Below, piece by piece: positions 1 to 7,486 of a stretch of DNA of 64,000 bases (its first letter is position 1; each line of letters begins with the position of its first letter). Source of the DNA: Rhodococcus rhodnii (lineage in GTDB: Bacteria; Actinomycetota; Actinomycetes; Mycobacteriales; Pseudonocardiaceae). The notes beneath the pieces were generated by a model. It searched no databases. It worked only from the letters and a program-made list of their open reading frames with translations, and was not told where the DNA came from. The stretch lies in NCBI GenBank assembly GCA_000720375.1, contig JOAA01000025.1, forward strand, positions 1 to 64,000, read 5' to 3'. The position numbers and the translations under genes were made by a program.

Positions 1-369
1 CCGCATCAGGCGTGCGAGCAGCAGGCCCGCCGCGCCCTCGGCGACCGCGCGTTCCAGGCCGCGTTCGACTGTGGCGCCGACCTCGACCTGGATCGGGCCG
101 TCGCCTACGCGCTCGGCGAGAAACCCGCGTCGGCCACCCCGGTCTCCACCGCGAGGGATACCGCGGGGACGCCATTGACCCGCCGGGAGCGGCAGGTTGC
201 CGAGCTGGTCGCGCAGGGACTGTCCAACAAGGACATCGCCGCCCGGCTGGTGATCGCCCAACGCACCGCCGAAGGCCACGTGCAACGCATCCTGACCAAA
301 CTCGGCTTCACCACACGCACCCAGCTCGCCGCGTGGGTCGCCCAACACCGAGAAGGCCGAGACCAGTGA
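1..369 (+). CDS. C-terminal end of a LuxR-type ATPase regulator (5' end outside window)
   Basis: Frame 1 is open from the first base to TGA at 367-369, so this is the tail of a larger gene. The last ~65 residues are a LuxR/GerE helix-turn-helix, beginning [20 protein letters not shown] and continuing with the usual recognition-helix pattern ending [13 protein letters not shown]. Before it, the segment beginning [14 protein letters not shown] matches, position for position in style, the end of the next gene ([14 protein letters not shown]), so the two are tandem paralogues of the large ATPase/TPR transcription regulators. The stop overlaps the GTG of the next gene by four bases, indicating translational coupling. 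Target genes cannot be told from the fragment. Confidence 0.85.
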   Translation, partial: PHQACEQQARRALGDRAFQAAFDCGADLDLDRAVAYALGEKPASATPVSTARDTAGTPLTRRERQVAELVAQGLSNKDIAARLVIAQRTAEGHVQRILTKLGFTTRTQLAAWVAQHREGRDQ

Positions 370-2519
370 CAGCAGGCGGCAGATCGGGTCGGCCGGTGGA
401 CAATCTGCCGGGCGAGATGACGAGTTTTGTCGGTCGCCGCCGGGAGACCGCCCAGGCGGTGCGGCTGCTGCGGCGGGCGCGGCTGGTCACGCTGACCGGG
501 GTGGCCGGGGTCGGCAAAACCCGACTGGCATTGTGGCTGGCCGCCCAGGTACGCGAGGCGTTCCCGGACGGGGTGTGGCTGGTCGAGCTGGCCGCGCTCA
601 TCGACGACACGCTGCTGCCCCAAACGGTCGCCGACGTCCTGGGCATCCAGGACCGGCTCCATGTTGCGACCGTGGACACGCTGGCGGACCACCTGGCCGA
701 CACACAGCTGCTGCTGGTGCTGGACAACTGCGAGCACCTCCTCGACTCCTGCGCGATGCTGACCAGCCAACTGCTGGCCGCGGTGCCGGGAGTGCGGATC
801 CTGGCCACCAGCCGGCAAGCCCTGGGCGTGGCGGGGGAGCACCTGTTCGAGGTGCCGCCGCTGCCGGTGCCGGACCCGGGCCAGCCGATGACCCCGCGCG
901 CCGTCGCGCGGCACGGGGCGGTGCGGCTGTTCGCCGAGCGGGCCGCGGTCGCCCGGCCCGGGTTCACGGTGGACGCGAGCAACCGTGCGACGGTGGTGCG
1001 GGTCTGCCAGCGGCTGGACGGCATCCCGCTGGCCATCGAGCTGGCGGCACTCAGGGTCCGGGCCCTGCCGGTGGGCGAGATCCTGACCGGGCTGGACGAC
1101 TACCTGGAATTCCTGGCCACCGGCAGCCGGATCGCGGTCCCGCGCGTGCAGACGCTGCGCGCGGCGATCGACTGGAGCTTCGCGCTGTGCTCGCACGATG
1201 AGCAGCGGCTGTGGGCCCGGGCGTCGGTGCTCGCCGACGGGTTCGACCTGGACGCGGCCGAGGCGGTCTGCAGCGGCCAGGACATCGCCCGGGACGACGT
1301 CGTCGATCTGGTGGCCGGACTGGTCGACAAGTCCATCCTGACCCGAACCAGCCACGACACTCCCGCGCGCTACCGGATGCTGGAGGTCATCCGCCAGTAC
1401 GGCCAGGAACAGCTGATCGCCTCCGGCCACCTCACGGCCGTGCGCGCCCGGCACCGCGACCACTACCGCCAACTGGCCACGCGGGGCGAGCAGGCATGGC
1501 TGGGCCCGAACGAACAGGCCTGGTTCACCCGGCTGCGCCGCGAGCACCCCAACCTGCGGGCCGCGCTGGAGTTCTGCCTGACCGAACCCGGCCAGGCCCG
1601 GGCCGGGCTGGAGATCACAACCGCCCTGTTCCACTACTGGGTCCGCTCCTGCACGCACACCGAGGGCCGCTACTGGCTCGACCAGGCACTGGAACTGGCC
1701 CCGGAGCCGAGCCCGCACCGGGCCAAGGCCCTGTGGACCAGTGGCCATATCGCCCTGATGCAGGCCGACACCACCACCGCACTGTCCCAACTGGAGCAGG
1801 CCCGTGCGCTGGCGCACCGGCTGGGAGACGAACTCGCCCTCGCGCATATCACGCTGGACTTTGGTGTGGCTGCGTTCATCCAGAACGACCACCAGCACGC
1901 GGTCACGCTCCTCGAGGACGCGCTGGCCCACCACCAGACGCTTGACAACCCGGCCGGCGTCTGGCTCGCCTTGGTCTATCTGGCCCTGACCGCCGCGGCC
2001 CTCGGCGACCCGGACCGCGCTGCCGACTTCGGCGAAGAGTGCCTGGCCTTGTGCGACAGCCGCGGCGCGTCCCCGTCCAGGATCTATCCGCTCTGGGTGC
2101 TCAGCTTCGCCAGGTGGCTGTCCGGCGACCGGCAGCAGGCCGCCAGACTGATCCGGAAGGGCCTCCCCGCCGCGCGGCAATTCGACGATCGGTGGGCCCT
2201 CGCCCACCATCTCGAGACACTGGCCTGGATCGCCGGAGCGGACGGGCGGCACGCACGCGCCACCCGGCTGCTCGGCGCGGCCCACACCATCTGGCGCTCA
2301 ACCGGGACGCCACAATCCGGCCCGAGATACCTTGCCTTCTCCCACGACCGCTGCGAACAGCAGGTCCGTGACGCGCTGGGGGATGAGCAGTTCACCACGG
2401 CCTTCCAGCACGGCACCCGACTCACCCCCGACCAGGCCATCGACTACGCCCTCGAGACCAGCGAACCAACCACCGCAGCCCAGCCCGCACCGCCATCCCA
2501 CGATCGCTGGCCACCCTGA
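366..2519 (+). CDS. AfsR/LuxR-type NB-ARC ATPase with TPR region, DNA-binding end lost
   Basis: The GTG at 366 is chosen because it overlaps the upstream stop (GTGA) and puts [14 protein letters not shown], the usual N-terminus of this family, at the start; an upstream in-frame start would only translate the neighbour out of frame. About 717 residues. A P-loop (GVAGVGKT) lies near residues 45-52 and a Walker B stretch ([10 protein letters not shown]) near 115-124, followed by a helical TPR-like C-terminal half. Relatives normally end in a LuxR helix-turn-helix. Here the frame stops just before it, and the start of that domain is readable in another frame at 2516-2584. The protein would keep the signal-sensing ATPase but could not bind DNA by itself. 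It may be a decaying gene or a partner of its upstream paralogue. Confidence 0.85.
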   Translation: MTAGGRSGRPVDNLPGEMTSFVGRRRETAQAVRLLRRARLVTLTGVAGVGKTRLALWLAAQVREAFPDGVWLVELAALIDDTLLPQTVADVLGIQDRLHVATVDTLADHLADTQLLLVLDNCEHLLDSCAMLTSQLLAAVPGVRILATSRQALGVAGEHLFEVPPLPVPDPGQPMTPRAVARHGAVRLFAERAAVARPGFTVDASNRATVVRVCQRLDGIPLAIELAALRVRALPVGEILTGLDDYLEFLATGSRIAVPRVQTLRAAIDWSFALCSHDEQRLWARASVLADGFDLDAAEAVCSGQDIARDDVVDLVAGLVDKSILTRTSHDTPARYRMLEVIRQYGQEQLIASGHLTAVRARHRDHYRQLATRGEQAWLGPNEQAWFTRLRREHPNLRAALEFCLTEPGQARAGLEITTALFHYWVRSCTHTEGRYWLDQALELAPEPSPHRAKALWTSGHIALMQADTTTALSQLEQARALAHRLGDELALAHITLDFGVAAFIQNDHQHAVTLLEDALAHHQTLDNPAGVWLALVYLALTAAALGDPDRAADFGEECLALCDSRGASPSRIYPLWVLSFARWLSGDRQQAARLIRKGLPAARQFDDRWALAHHLETLAWIAGADGRHARATRLLGAAHTIWRSTGTPQSGPRYLAFSHDRCEQQVRDALGDEQFTTAFQHGTRLTPDQAIDYALETSEPTTAAQPAPPSHDRWPP

Positions 2520-2584
2520 CCTCCAGGCAACGCCAGGTCGCCGCACTCGTCGACCATGAGATGTCCACTAAGGACGATGGATGA
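2516..2584 (+). pseudogene. Frameshifted remnant of a LuxR helix-turn-helix
   Basis: Reading from 2516 in the frame one base back from the preceding gene gives [12 protein letters not shown] then DHEMSTKDDG and a stop. This aligns with the start of the upstream paralogue's LuxR domain ([12 protein letters not shown], then SNKD). The domain is thus both out of frame and cut short after its first two helices. It marks the missing C-terminus of the 366-2519 gene. Confidence 0.7.
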
Positions 2585-2680
2585 CCACGAGCAGCCTGAC
2601 AACCCGGTGAACCTAAGTAGTCGGGACTGTAAAAAGCTTCGACATAACCGTCCACAGTGGAGTGGACACCTGCGATTGAT

Positions 2681-2945
2681 GTGACAGTGAACGGCGCGGC
2701 CGAAGCGGTGGCTGATCAGGCCGTGGATGAGCAGTTGGCGCGGAAGTTGACCGAGCGGGCCCGGTCCAGGGCCTGCAACTGGCCGACGAGAGTGAGCTGC
2801 TGGGCCGATTGACCAAGATGGTGGTCGAGTCCGCGCCGCAGGCGAGATGGACGACCATCTCGGCGCCACCGCAAGCACGACCCGATCATCCGCACCGGCG
2901 AGAAATCGCGCAACGGCACGCGACAGCTCGTTGGGTGCGCGTCTG
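2681..2945 (+). pseudogene. Fragment of an IS256-family transposase N-terminus
   Basis: Starting at GTG 2681, three frames in succession spell the N-terminal region of IS256/mutator transposases: DEQLARKLTERAR, then LQLADESELLGRLTKMVVES, then GEMDDHLG, then KHDP followed by EKSRNGTR. At least two small frameshifts break it and nothing of the DDE catalytic domain follows. No terminal repeat could be placed. Inert relic; the bases from here to 3098 show no other recognisable gene. Confidence 0.7.
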
Positions 2946-3098
2946 CGCTGATTGACCGTTTCGCGCCACCGGCCCCACCAGGCCCGACAGCAACGACCAC
3001 CCGAACCACACCGTCAGCCTGACCAAGCGCATAAAGCCAACGCCCGCACGTTGCTACGTACCCGAGTCCTCAATGGACTCACCAACGAGCACCTCTAA

Positions 3099-4851
3099 GG
3101 GTCTGCCGAGAAATAAGTTGATCTTTCGGTCTTCTGTCGATCATGGTGTGGTATTGCAGTTGCCGTGGATGTCGAACCGTCGCTGGCGGCGAAGTTCTCG
3201 GCGTTGTTGCCGCACGTAGACGAGCGGACGCAACGGCTGTACCTGGGATCGGAGGCGCGGTCGCTGGGGCAAGGCGGCATCGCGGCTGTCGCCAGGGCGG
3301 CAGGGATGAGCCGGCAGACGGTGGCAGCCGGGGTGGATGAACTGGAGTCCGGGGCTACCCCGTTGGAGCGAGTGCGCCGGGCCGGTAGGGGCGTAAGCGG
3401 CTGGCCGAGGTAGACGCGGGACTGCGGCCGGCGTTGTTGGCGTTGATAGAGCCGGATATGCGAGGTGACCCGGAATCGCCGCTGCGGTGGACCACCACAT
3501 CGACCCGCAAACTGGCCGCGGAGCTGACCCAGGCCGGGCATCGGATCTCGGCGGATACTGTGGCGGATCTGTTGCACACCGAGGGTTTCAGCCTGCAGGG
3601 CAACGCCAAGACCTTGGAAGGCAAGCAAACCCCGGATCGGGACGCGCAGTTTCGCTACCTCAACGAGCAGGTCAAGGCGTATCAGACTGCGGGGGATCCG
3701 GTCGTGAGCGTGGACACCAAGAAGAAAGAACTGGTCGGGGACTATCACAACAAGGGCTGGGAGTGGTGCCAGTCCGCAGATCCCGTGCCGGTCAACACCC
3801 ATGATTTCCCGGATAAGGAGTTGGGCAAGGCCATCCCGCACGGGGTCTACGACCTGACGGCGAACACCGGCTGGGTCAACGTCGGCACCGATCACGACAC
3901 CGCCGCGTTCGCCGTGGAGTCGCTGCGACGGTGGTGGAGCGCCGCGGGACGGGAAGGCTATCCGCACGCTGGGCGGCTGCTGGTCACCGCCGACGCGGGC
4001 GGGTCCAACAGCTACCGCACCCGCGCCTGGAAGACCGAACTGGCGGCACTGGCCGCCGAGACCGGCTTGGCCATCACGGTGTGCCACTTCCCGCCGGGAA
4101 CATCGAAGTGGAACGCGATCGAGCACAGGCTGTTCTGCCATATCTCCCCCAACTGGAGAGGGCGACCTCTGACCAGCCACGAGGTCATCGTCAACACGAT
4201 CGCGGCCACCACCACCCGCACCGGCCTGACCGTCCACGCCGAACTGGACACCAGCCAGTACTCCACCGGTGTCACAGTGAGCGACCAGCAGATGGCCAGC
4301 CTGCCGATCACCTGTCATGACTGGCACGGCGACTGGAACTACACCCTGCACCCCGCCACACCGCTCGACCGCCCCGCCGGCGGTGATAACGGGGATGAAC
4401 ACCCTCAACCTCCGGACCACGCGTGGCTCCGCCATCCTGCCCTGACCGGCCTGGACCCCACCCGCTGGAACGAGCTGATCGAGAAATTGGACCTGGCCCG
4501 CCACGCCCAACGGGAGGCAGCGCTGCACCATCGTCGCGGCGGTGCCCGACGCACCGCGCCGGGCAGTGGCCGCAAAGCGGTCCTCGATCTGACCGACCGC
4601 GCCGCAATCACAGTTCTCTACCAGCGATTCTCCGTGCCACAACGAACCCTGGCGGATCTGTTCGGCATCACGCAACGGAGCGCTCACAACATCATCCGCC
4701 TGACCCGCCCCCTGCTGGCCGTGATCGGTTACACGCCACAGCCCGCAGCAATCCACCTCAAAACCCCAACCGAGTTCGTCCAGCACGCGACCGACATCGA
4801 TGCCCTCACACCCGCCCAGCCCAACCAAGCGCGTTATTGATCTGCAAGCCC
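3099..4851 (+). mobile_element. ISAzo13-like insertion sequence
   Basis: The transposase at 3165-4840 is bounded by an imperfect inverted repeat: GGGTCTGCCGAGAAATAA at 3099-3116, and on the other strand GGGCTTGCAGATCAATAA at 4834-4851. The element is flanked on both sides by TAA (3096-3098 and 4852-4854), which may be a 3-bp target duplication. The right repeat overlaps the transposase stop, as is common in compact elements. Boundaries are inferred from the repeats only. Confidence 0.6.
3165..4840 (+). pseudogene. ISAzo13-family transposase, interrupted by one frameshift
   Basis: The N-terminal part runs from GTG 3165 to a stop at 3411-3413 and contains a helix-turn-helix-like segment (AAVARAAGMSRQTVAAGVDE). 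The catalytic part is open in another frame from about 3392 to 4840. The two frames meet at a GTAGGGGCGT tract near 3386-3395, where one missing base would restore a continuous protein of about 557 residues. The catalytic signatures are present in order: DTKKKELVGDYHNKGWEW, then VTADAGGSNSYRTR, then TSKWNAIEHRLF, supplying the D, D and E of the ISAzo13 group. A helix-turn-helix-like end (TLADLFGITQRSAHNI) closes the protein. Most likely inactivated by an indel in the G run. A programmed shift cannot be excluded, though no classic A-rich slippery heptamer is visible. Confidence 0.8.
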
Positions 4852-5209
4852 TAAGCCACTGGATGACATGCAGCGATGACTCTTCGAGCGGTACAGGAGT
4901 GCCACTGACATGCCAGGGCAAAGCCGAGAGTGCGACGGTTCAACGAGCGAGGGCTGTGCCGAACACGTGCCGATCAACTGACATTCGCCACGCCACCAAG
5001 AAACGTCTTTACATCCTTCACACTGGCGAATAGACGCAACTGACCAGCATGCGCCACCCTGTGGTGTTCCAAATCACAAGTTTAGGGGCCATTGTCGCAG
5101 TGCCGGTGTGGTGACAGGCCTAGAGGTGTTGCCAGGCAACGAAAGGATAGCTCCACCCGCGCGCCAGTCGGCTAGGACGATGCTGTCACACCGTGACGGA
5201 GGAACCAGG
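4852..5209. other. Stretch without a recognisable gene
   Basis: No frame here shows a protein with a familiar fold, convincing ribosome binding site or actinomycete codon bias. It follows the insertion sequence directly and probably belongs to the degraded flank. No tRNA, repeat array or strong hairpin was seen. Confidence 0.5.
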
Positions 5210-5287
5210 GTGAATTCTTCCAAGACCGCGCGAGCCGGGTTTCCCCGCAACTGTTTATTCGCCTCCGAGTTGTCATCTTCGGAATGA
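5210..5287 (+). CDS. Possible 25-residue peptide
   Basis: A GTG at 5210 sits six bases after a strong Shine-Dalgarno sequence (GGAGGA, 5198-5203) and opens a 25-codon frame with one Cys and a Ser-rich end (ELSSSE). No family is recognised. The good ribosome site is the only support; it may be a leader peptide for the next small frame or chance. Confidence 0.3.
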   Translation: MNSSKTARAGFPRNCLFASELSSSE

Positions 5288-5302
5288 TCTTAATGGATCA
5301 TT
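5283..5302. promoter_or_regulatory. Inverted repeat just upstream of a small secreted-type ORF
   Basis: AATGATC and GATCATT are perfect inverted copies separated by six bases (TTAATG). The right arm runs into the AGGAGG ribosome binding site (5303-5308) of the ORF at 5315. The position suits an operator or a translation-blocking hairpin. Function is inferred from position only. Confidence 0.35.
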
Positions 5303-5314
5303 AGGAGGTTTCGC

Positions 5315-5416
5315 ATGAAAAAGTTCTGGCGGCATTTGTTCGCGCTTGTAGTGGCGGTGCACACCGTGACGTTGGCCGTCACCTGTCCGCGCACGTTGCC
5401 GGCTCAGGGAATATGA
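5315..5416 (+). CDS. Small ORF resembling a signal peptide, perhaps a frameshifted secreted protein
   Basis: ATG 5315 follows a perfect AGGAGG by six bases. The 33 residues begin MKKFWRHLFALVVAV and look like a Sec signal peptide: positive start, then a hydrophobic core. The frame stops at 5416. From about 5403 another frame is open to 5666 and continues with a plausible secreted domain (GETLLVTTVPDQTNDIWISR, then TGKHIVTLL). One indel near 5403-5415 would join them into a protein of roughly 117 residues. No family is recognised. It could be a complete tiny peptide or the front of a broken secreted protein. Confidence 0.35.
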   Translation: MKKFWRHLFALVVAVHTVTLAVTCPRTLPAQGI

Positions 5417-5666
5417 GCGGCACTGCCAGAGTGAGAAGAGCGGTGAAACGTTGCTCGTCACGACTGTTCCCGACCAGACGAACGACATCTGGATCAGCCG
5501 AAACATCGTAACCGGCAAGCACATTGTCACATTGTTAGGGACTTCGGGACGCGCTCGACACGACTCCGAGGGTGCCTGCGCACATCTAGGGAGCTGGCCA
5601 TACCGAGAGGGTGGCATGTCCGTCGCCTGTCTCCCGGATCGAGGTCGAGGTCAGAAACCTCAATGA

Positions 5667-5970
5667 CACAGTCGTCATTTCGGCCGTGGCCGACAAACTC
5701 GACGGCCGCCACAATGTTTCCGGTAAACGACAAGGTCGAGGGGCCTCGACAACGATCCCGACGACTGCCGTGCCGACGTCGGCGACACCCGTCACCAACT
5801 CTGCCCGTGAACCACACACGACGCCAGCGTCCGACGACAGTGTGCTCGCCGAATATCTCGTCCGTGCAGGTGGGTGGTCAAGCAGCCGCTCGTCCCACCC
5901 CATTCCACCCAGGACACAAACGAATTGTTGGCATAGCAAGGGAATGTCAGAGGCGACCGGGCGACCGTAA
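5667..5970. other. Stretch without a recognisable gene
   Basis: One plus-strand frame (5611-5970) contains RIEVEVRNLNDTVVISAVAD, which faintly recalls the first strands of a STAS anti-anti-sigma domain, but the expected remainder is absent. The minus-strand frame across it is an artefact of the neighbouring tandem repeat. No gene is called. Confidence 0.4.
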
Positions 5971-6032
5971 GAGGCGAAGGAGGCGAAGGAGGCGAAGGAG
6001 GCGAAGGAGGCGAAGGAGGCGAAGGAGGCACG
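5971..6032 (+). repeat. Six tandem 9-bp copies of a Shine-Dalgarno unit
   Basis: GAGGCGAAG is repeated six times without error (5971-6024), followed by GAGGCACG and then the ATG at 6033. Every junction creates AAGGAGG, so the leader carries about six consecutive ribosome-binding sequences; the last AGGAGG (6023-6028) is four bases from the start codon. A 9-bp unit can expand or contract by slippage without touching the coding frame, so it could tune expression of the downstream gene. Confidence 0.85.
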
Positions 6033-6272
6033 ATGACATACGCATGCCCGTACACTGTCACGGTCGGCGCTTACGTACTCGGAGTGCTCTGCGCGCGGGA
6101 AAACACCGAGTTTCGCCAGCACGCCGTGGGGTGCCCGTCATGCCAGCGAGAGATCGCCGAGCTGACACCGACCGTCCGCCTCCTGGCGATACTCAAGACC
6201 GAGACACACGAAGCCAACCGGCGCGCCATCAGCCGCGAGCCCGAACGAACACGAGGAGAACTTTCGCGATGA
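6033..6272 (+). CDS. Short zinc-finger anti-sigma-factor-like protein
   Basis: 79 residues beginning MTYACPYTVTVGAYVLG. This is the N-terminal pattern of actinobacterial ZAS/zf-HC2 anti-sigma factors: an early Cys, the AYVLG stretch, then a zinc-binding H-x3-C-x2-C (HAVGCPSCQ) and the usual EIAELTPTVRLLA helix. Family members normally continue into a linker and a membrane segment. This one stops after the ZAS domain, so it would be a soluble anti-sigma or a truncated gene. No sigma-factor gene lies next to it in the window. Translation starts at ATG 6033, immediately after the tandem Shine-Dalgarno repeat. Confidence 0.65.
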   Translation: MTYACPYTVTVGAYVLGVLCARENTEFRQHAVGCPSCQREIAELTPTVRLLAILKTETHEANRRAISREPERTRGELSR

Positions 6273-6616
6273 AATTTCACTCGTGCCGCTGAGCGCGTGA
6301 GGTGATTGCTTACTGCTTCCCGCTACGTCAAGGCCGGATCTTCCTGGGCTCGCCTTTCTTTCTGATAGAGGGAGTTTGGCGGGCATCAGCGACGAGTTGC
6401 TTGCAGACAACATGGGGAATGCGTCACCACCGGAATCGTCCCGGCATTGTCAGGCGCCCGTGCGCTCCGGCGGCACACACCTGGCGACTCACCTTCAGCT
6501 CCAGCCGGTATTGGACGACATCGTGGTTCGCCTCAGCAGAAATCCGCGTGTGGGTGCGCCTGCATGAGCACCTGGATGGAAGGGGCTTAGCCCTGGTCCT
6601 TCACGAGACGAGTTGA
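6273..6616. other. Stretch without a confident gene
   Basis: A 63-codon frame at 6376-6567 (starting MAGISDELLADNMGN and ending VVRLSRNPRVGAPA) has reasonable composition but no recognised family and no clear ribosome site. It could be the broken tail of the preceding operon. Nothing else is visible before the IS1380 relic. Confidence 0.35.
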
Positions 6617-7161
6617 TCATCTGTTGTTGATCTCGTTGTGGGTGGGCATGGTGGTGAGCTGGCGCGGTCGCCGGTGTCTCCGGGGCCTGGATCGAGAGAT
6701 CGAGAGTGTCCTGTGTGGACGAATCAGGTGACAGGCAATGCCAGGGTGGGTCCGCCGGGCGAACGCACCTGCTATCTCGTGTCGCCAGGGCCAGTGCTGG
6801 CTGATGCGCAGCCAGGTCCGGCGGGCGCCGTAGGTGAGAACTACACCGCCACGTGCTGTGCGCGCGGGCTACGCAGATGGGCCAGGAAAACTTTGGGGCA
6901 GCCTGCTTCTTACTGTGGCAGTCCGCGCAGGAGGCATCCACATCCAGCACTAGCCCCGGCAGGTCCACCCCCAGCAATCCGGACGGCCGACGCGCTGCAA
7001 CCGGCTATCTCCGCTCGCGGCATCCACGCCCGCTCCCGGGCGACCGCTCGTGCCGAGCGAAGCCGTCGCAGCAGGGCAGCATTGGTGCTGTCCAACACCC
7101 GCCATGCGGTGGCCGTCGAGGCCACCGGACCGAACAGCAAAGTTATGTGGACCAGATCCAA
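6617..7161 (-). pseudogene. Relic of an IS1380-family transposase
   Basis: On the minus strand the first frame carries LFGPVASTATAWRVLDS and RLRSARAVARERAW, typical of the N-terminal half of IS1380 transposases. The next frame gives LVLDVDASCADCHSKKQAAP, the family's first catalytic-Asp segment. After frame changes the C-terminal signature follows: LTYGARRTWLRISQHWPW, then EIAGAF. The central catalytic domain is deleted and several frameshifts remain, so it is inactive. The 5' end is not preserved and no terminal repeats were located. Confidence 0.75.
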
Positions 7162-7486
7162 GTTTCATGCGGTGGCGACAACTCAAAATCCGTCCAGCAT
7201 AAGCGGAGCTATGGGTTAGACCGAGTTGCCTGACAGCTACACCGCCGATAGCAAGATCAGGATCGGTTCAATCTAGGATCAACGTGCCCAGGCGCGCATT
7301 GCCGGAGCGAGAGCCGAGGGTGCTGGTGGAATCGTGTCATTGGCGAAATTGCGTCATTAGGCGGCGGCTTCACGGCATCTTGCTTCGCTATTAAGTCGAA
7401 TTTCAGCTCGTCTCGGTGCTAGATTTTCAGATATTGTAGAGATCTCCGGGATAGCTGTACTGCCGGATAGTTAGCCGTGCGGGGGC

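Noticed and set aside
105..2285. 726-codon minus-strand open frame opposite the ATPase regulator
   Set aside because: The product is Gly/Arg/Gln-rich low-complexity with no known motif. It is a codon-bias shadow of the plus-strand gene, which has clear P-loop and TPR features.
3095..4921. 608-codon minus-strand frame across the ISAzo13 element
   Set aside because: Antisense to a recognisable transposase; composition typical of GC-bias artefacts.
5971..6024. Possible CRISPR-like array
   Set aside because: Units are directly adjacent 9-mers without spacers; no cas gene in the window. No other CRISPR-like pattern was seen.
5586..6122. Minus-strand frame with repeated Ser-Phe-Ala units
   Set aside because: The peptide repeat is simply the reverse translation of the 9-bp Shine-Dalgarno repeat. 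The plus-strand zinc-finger gene explains the DNA better.
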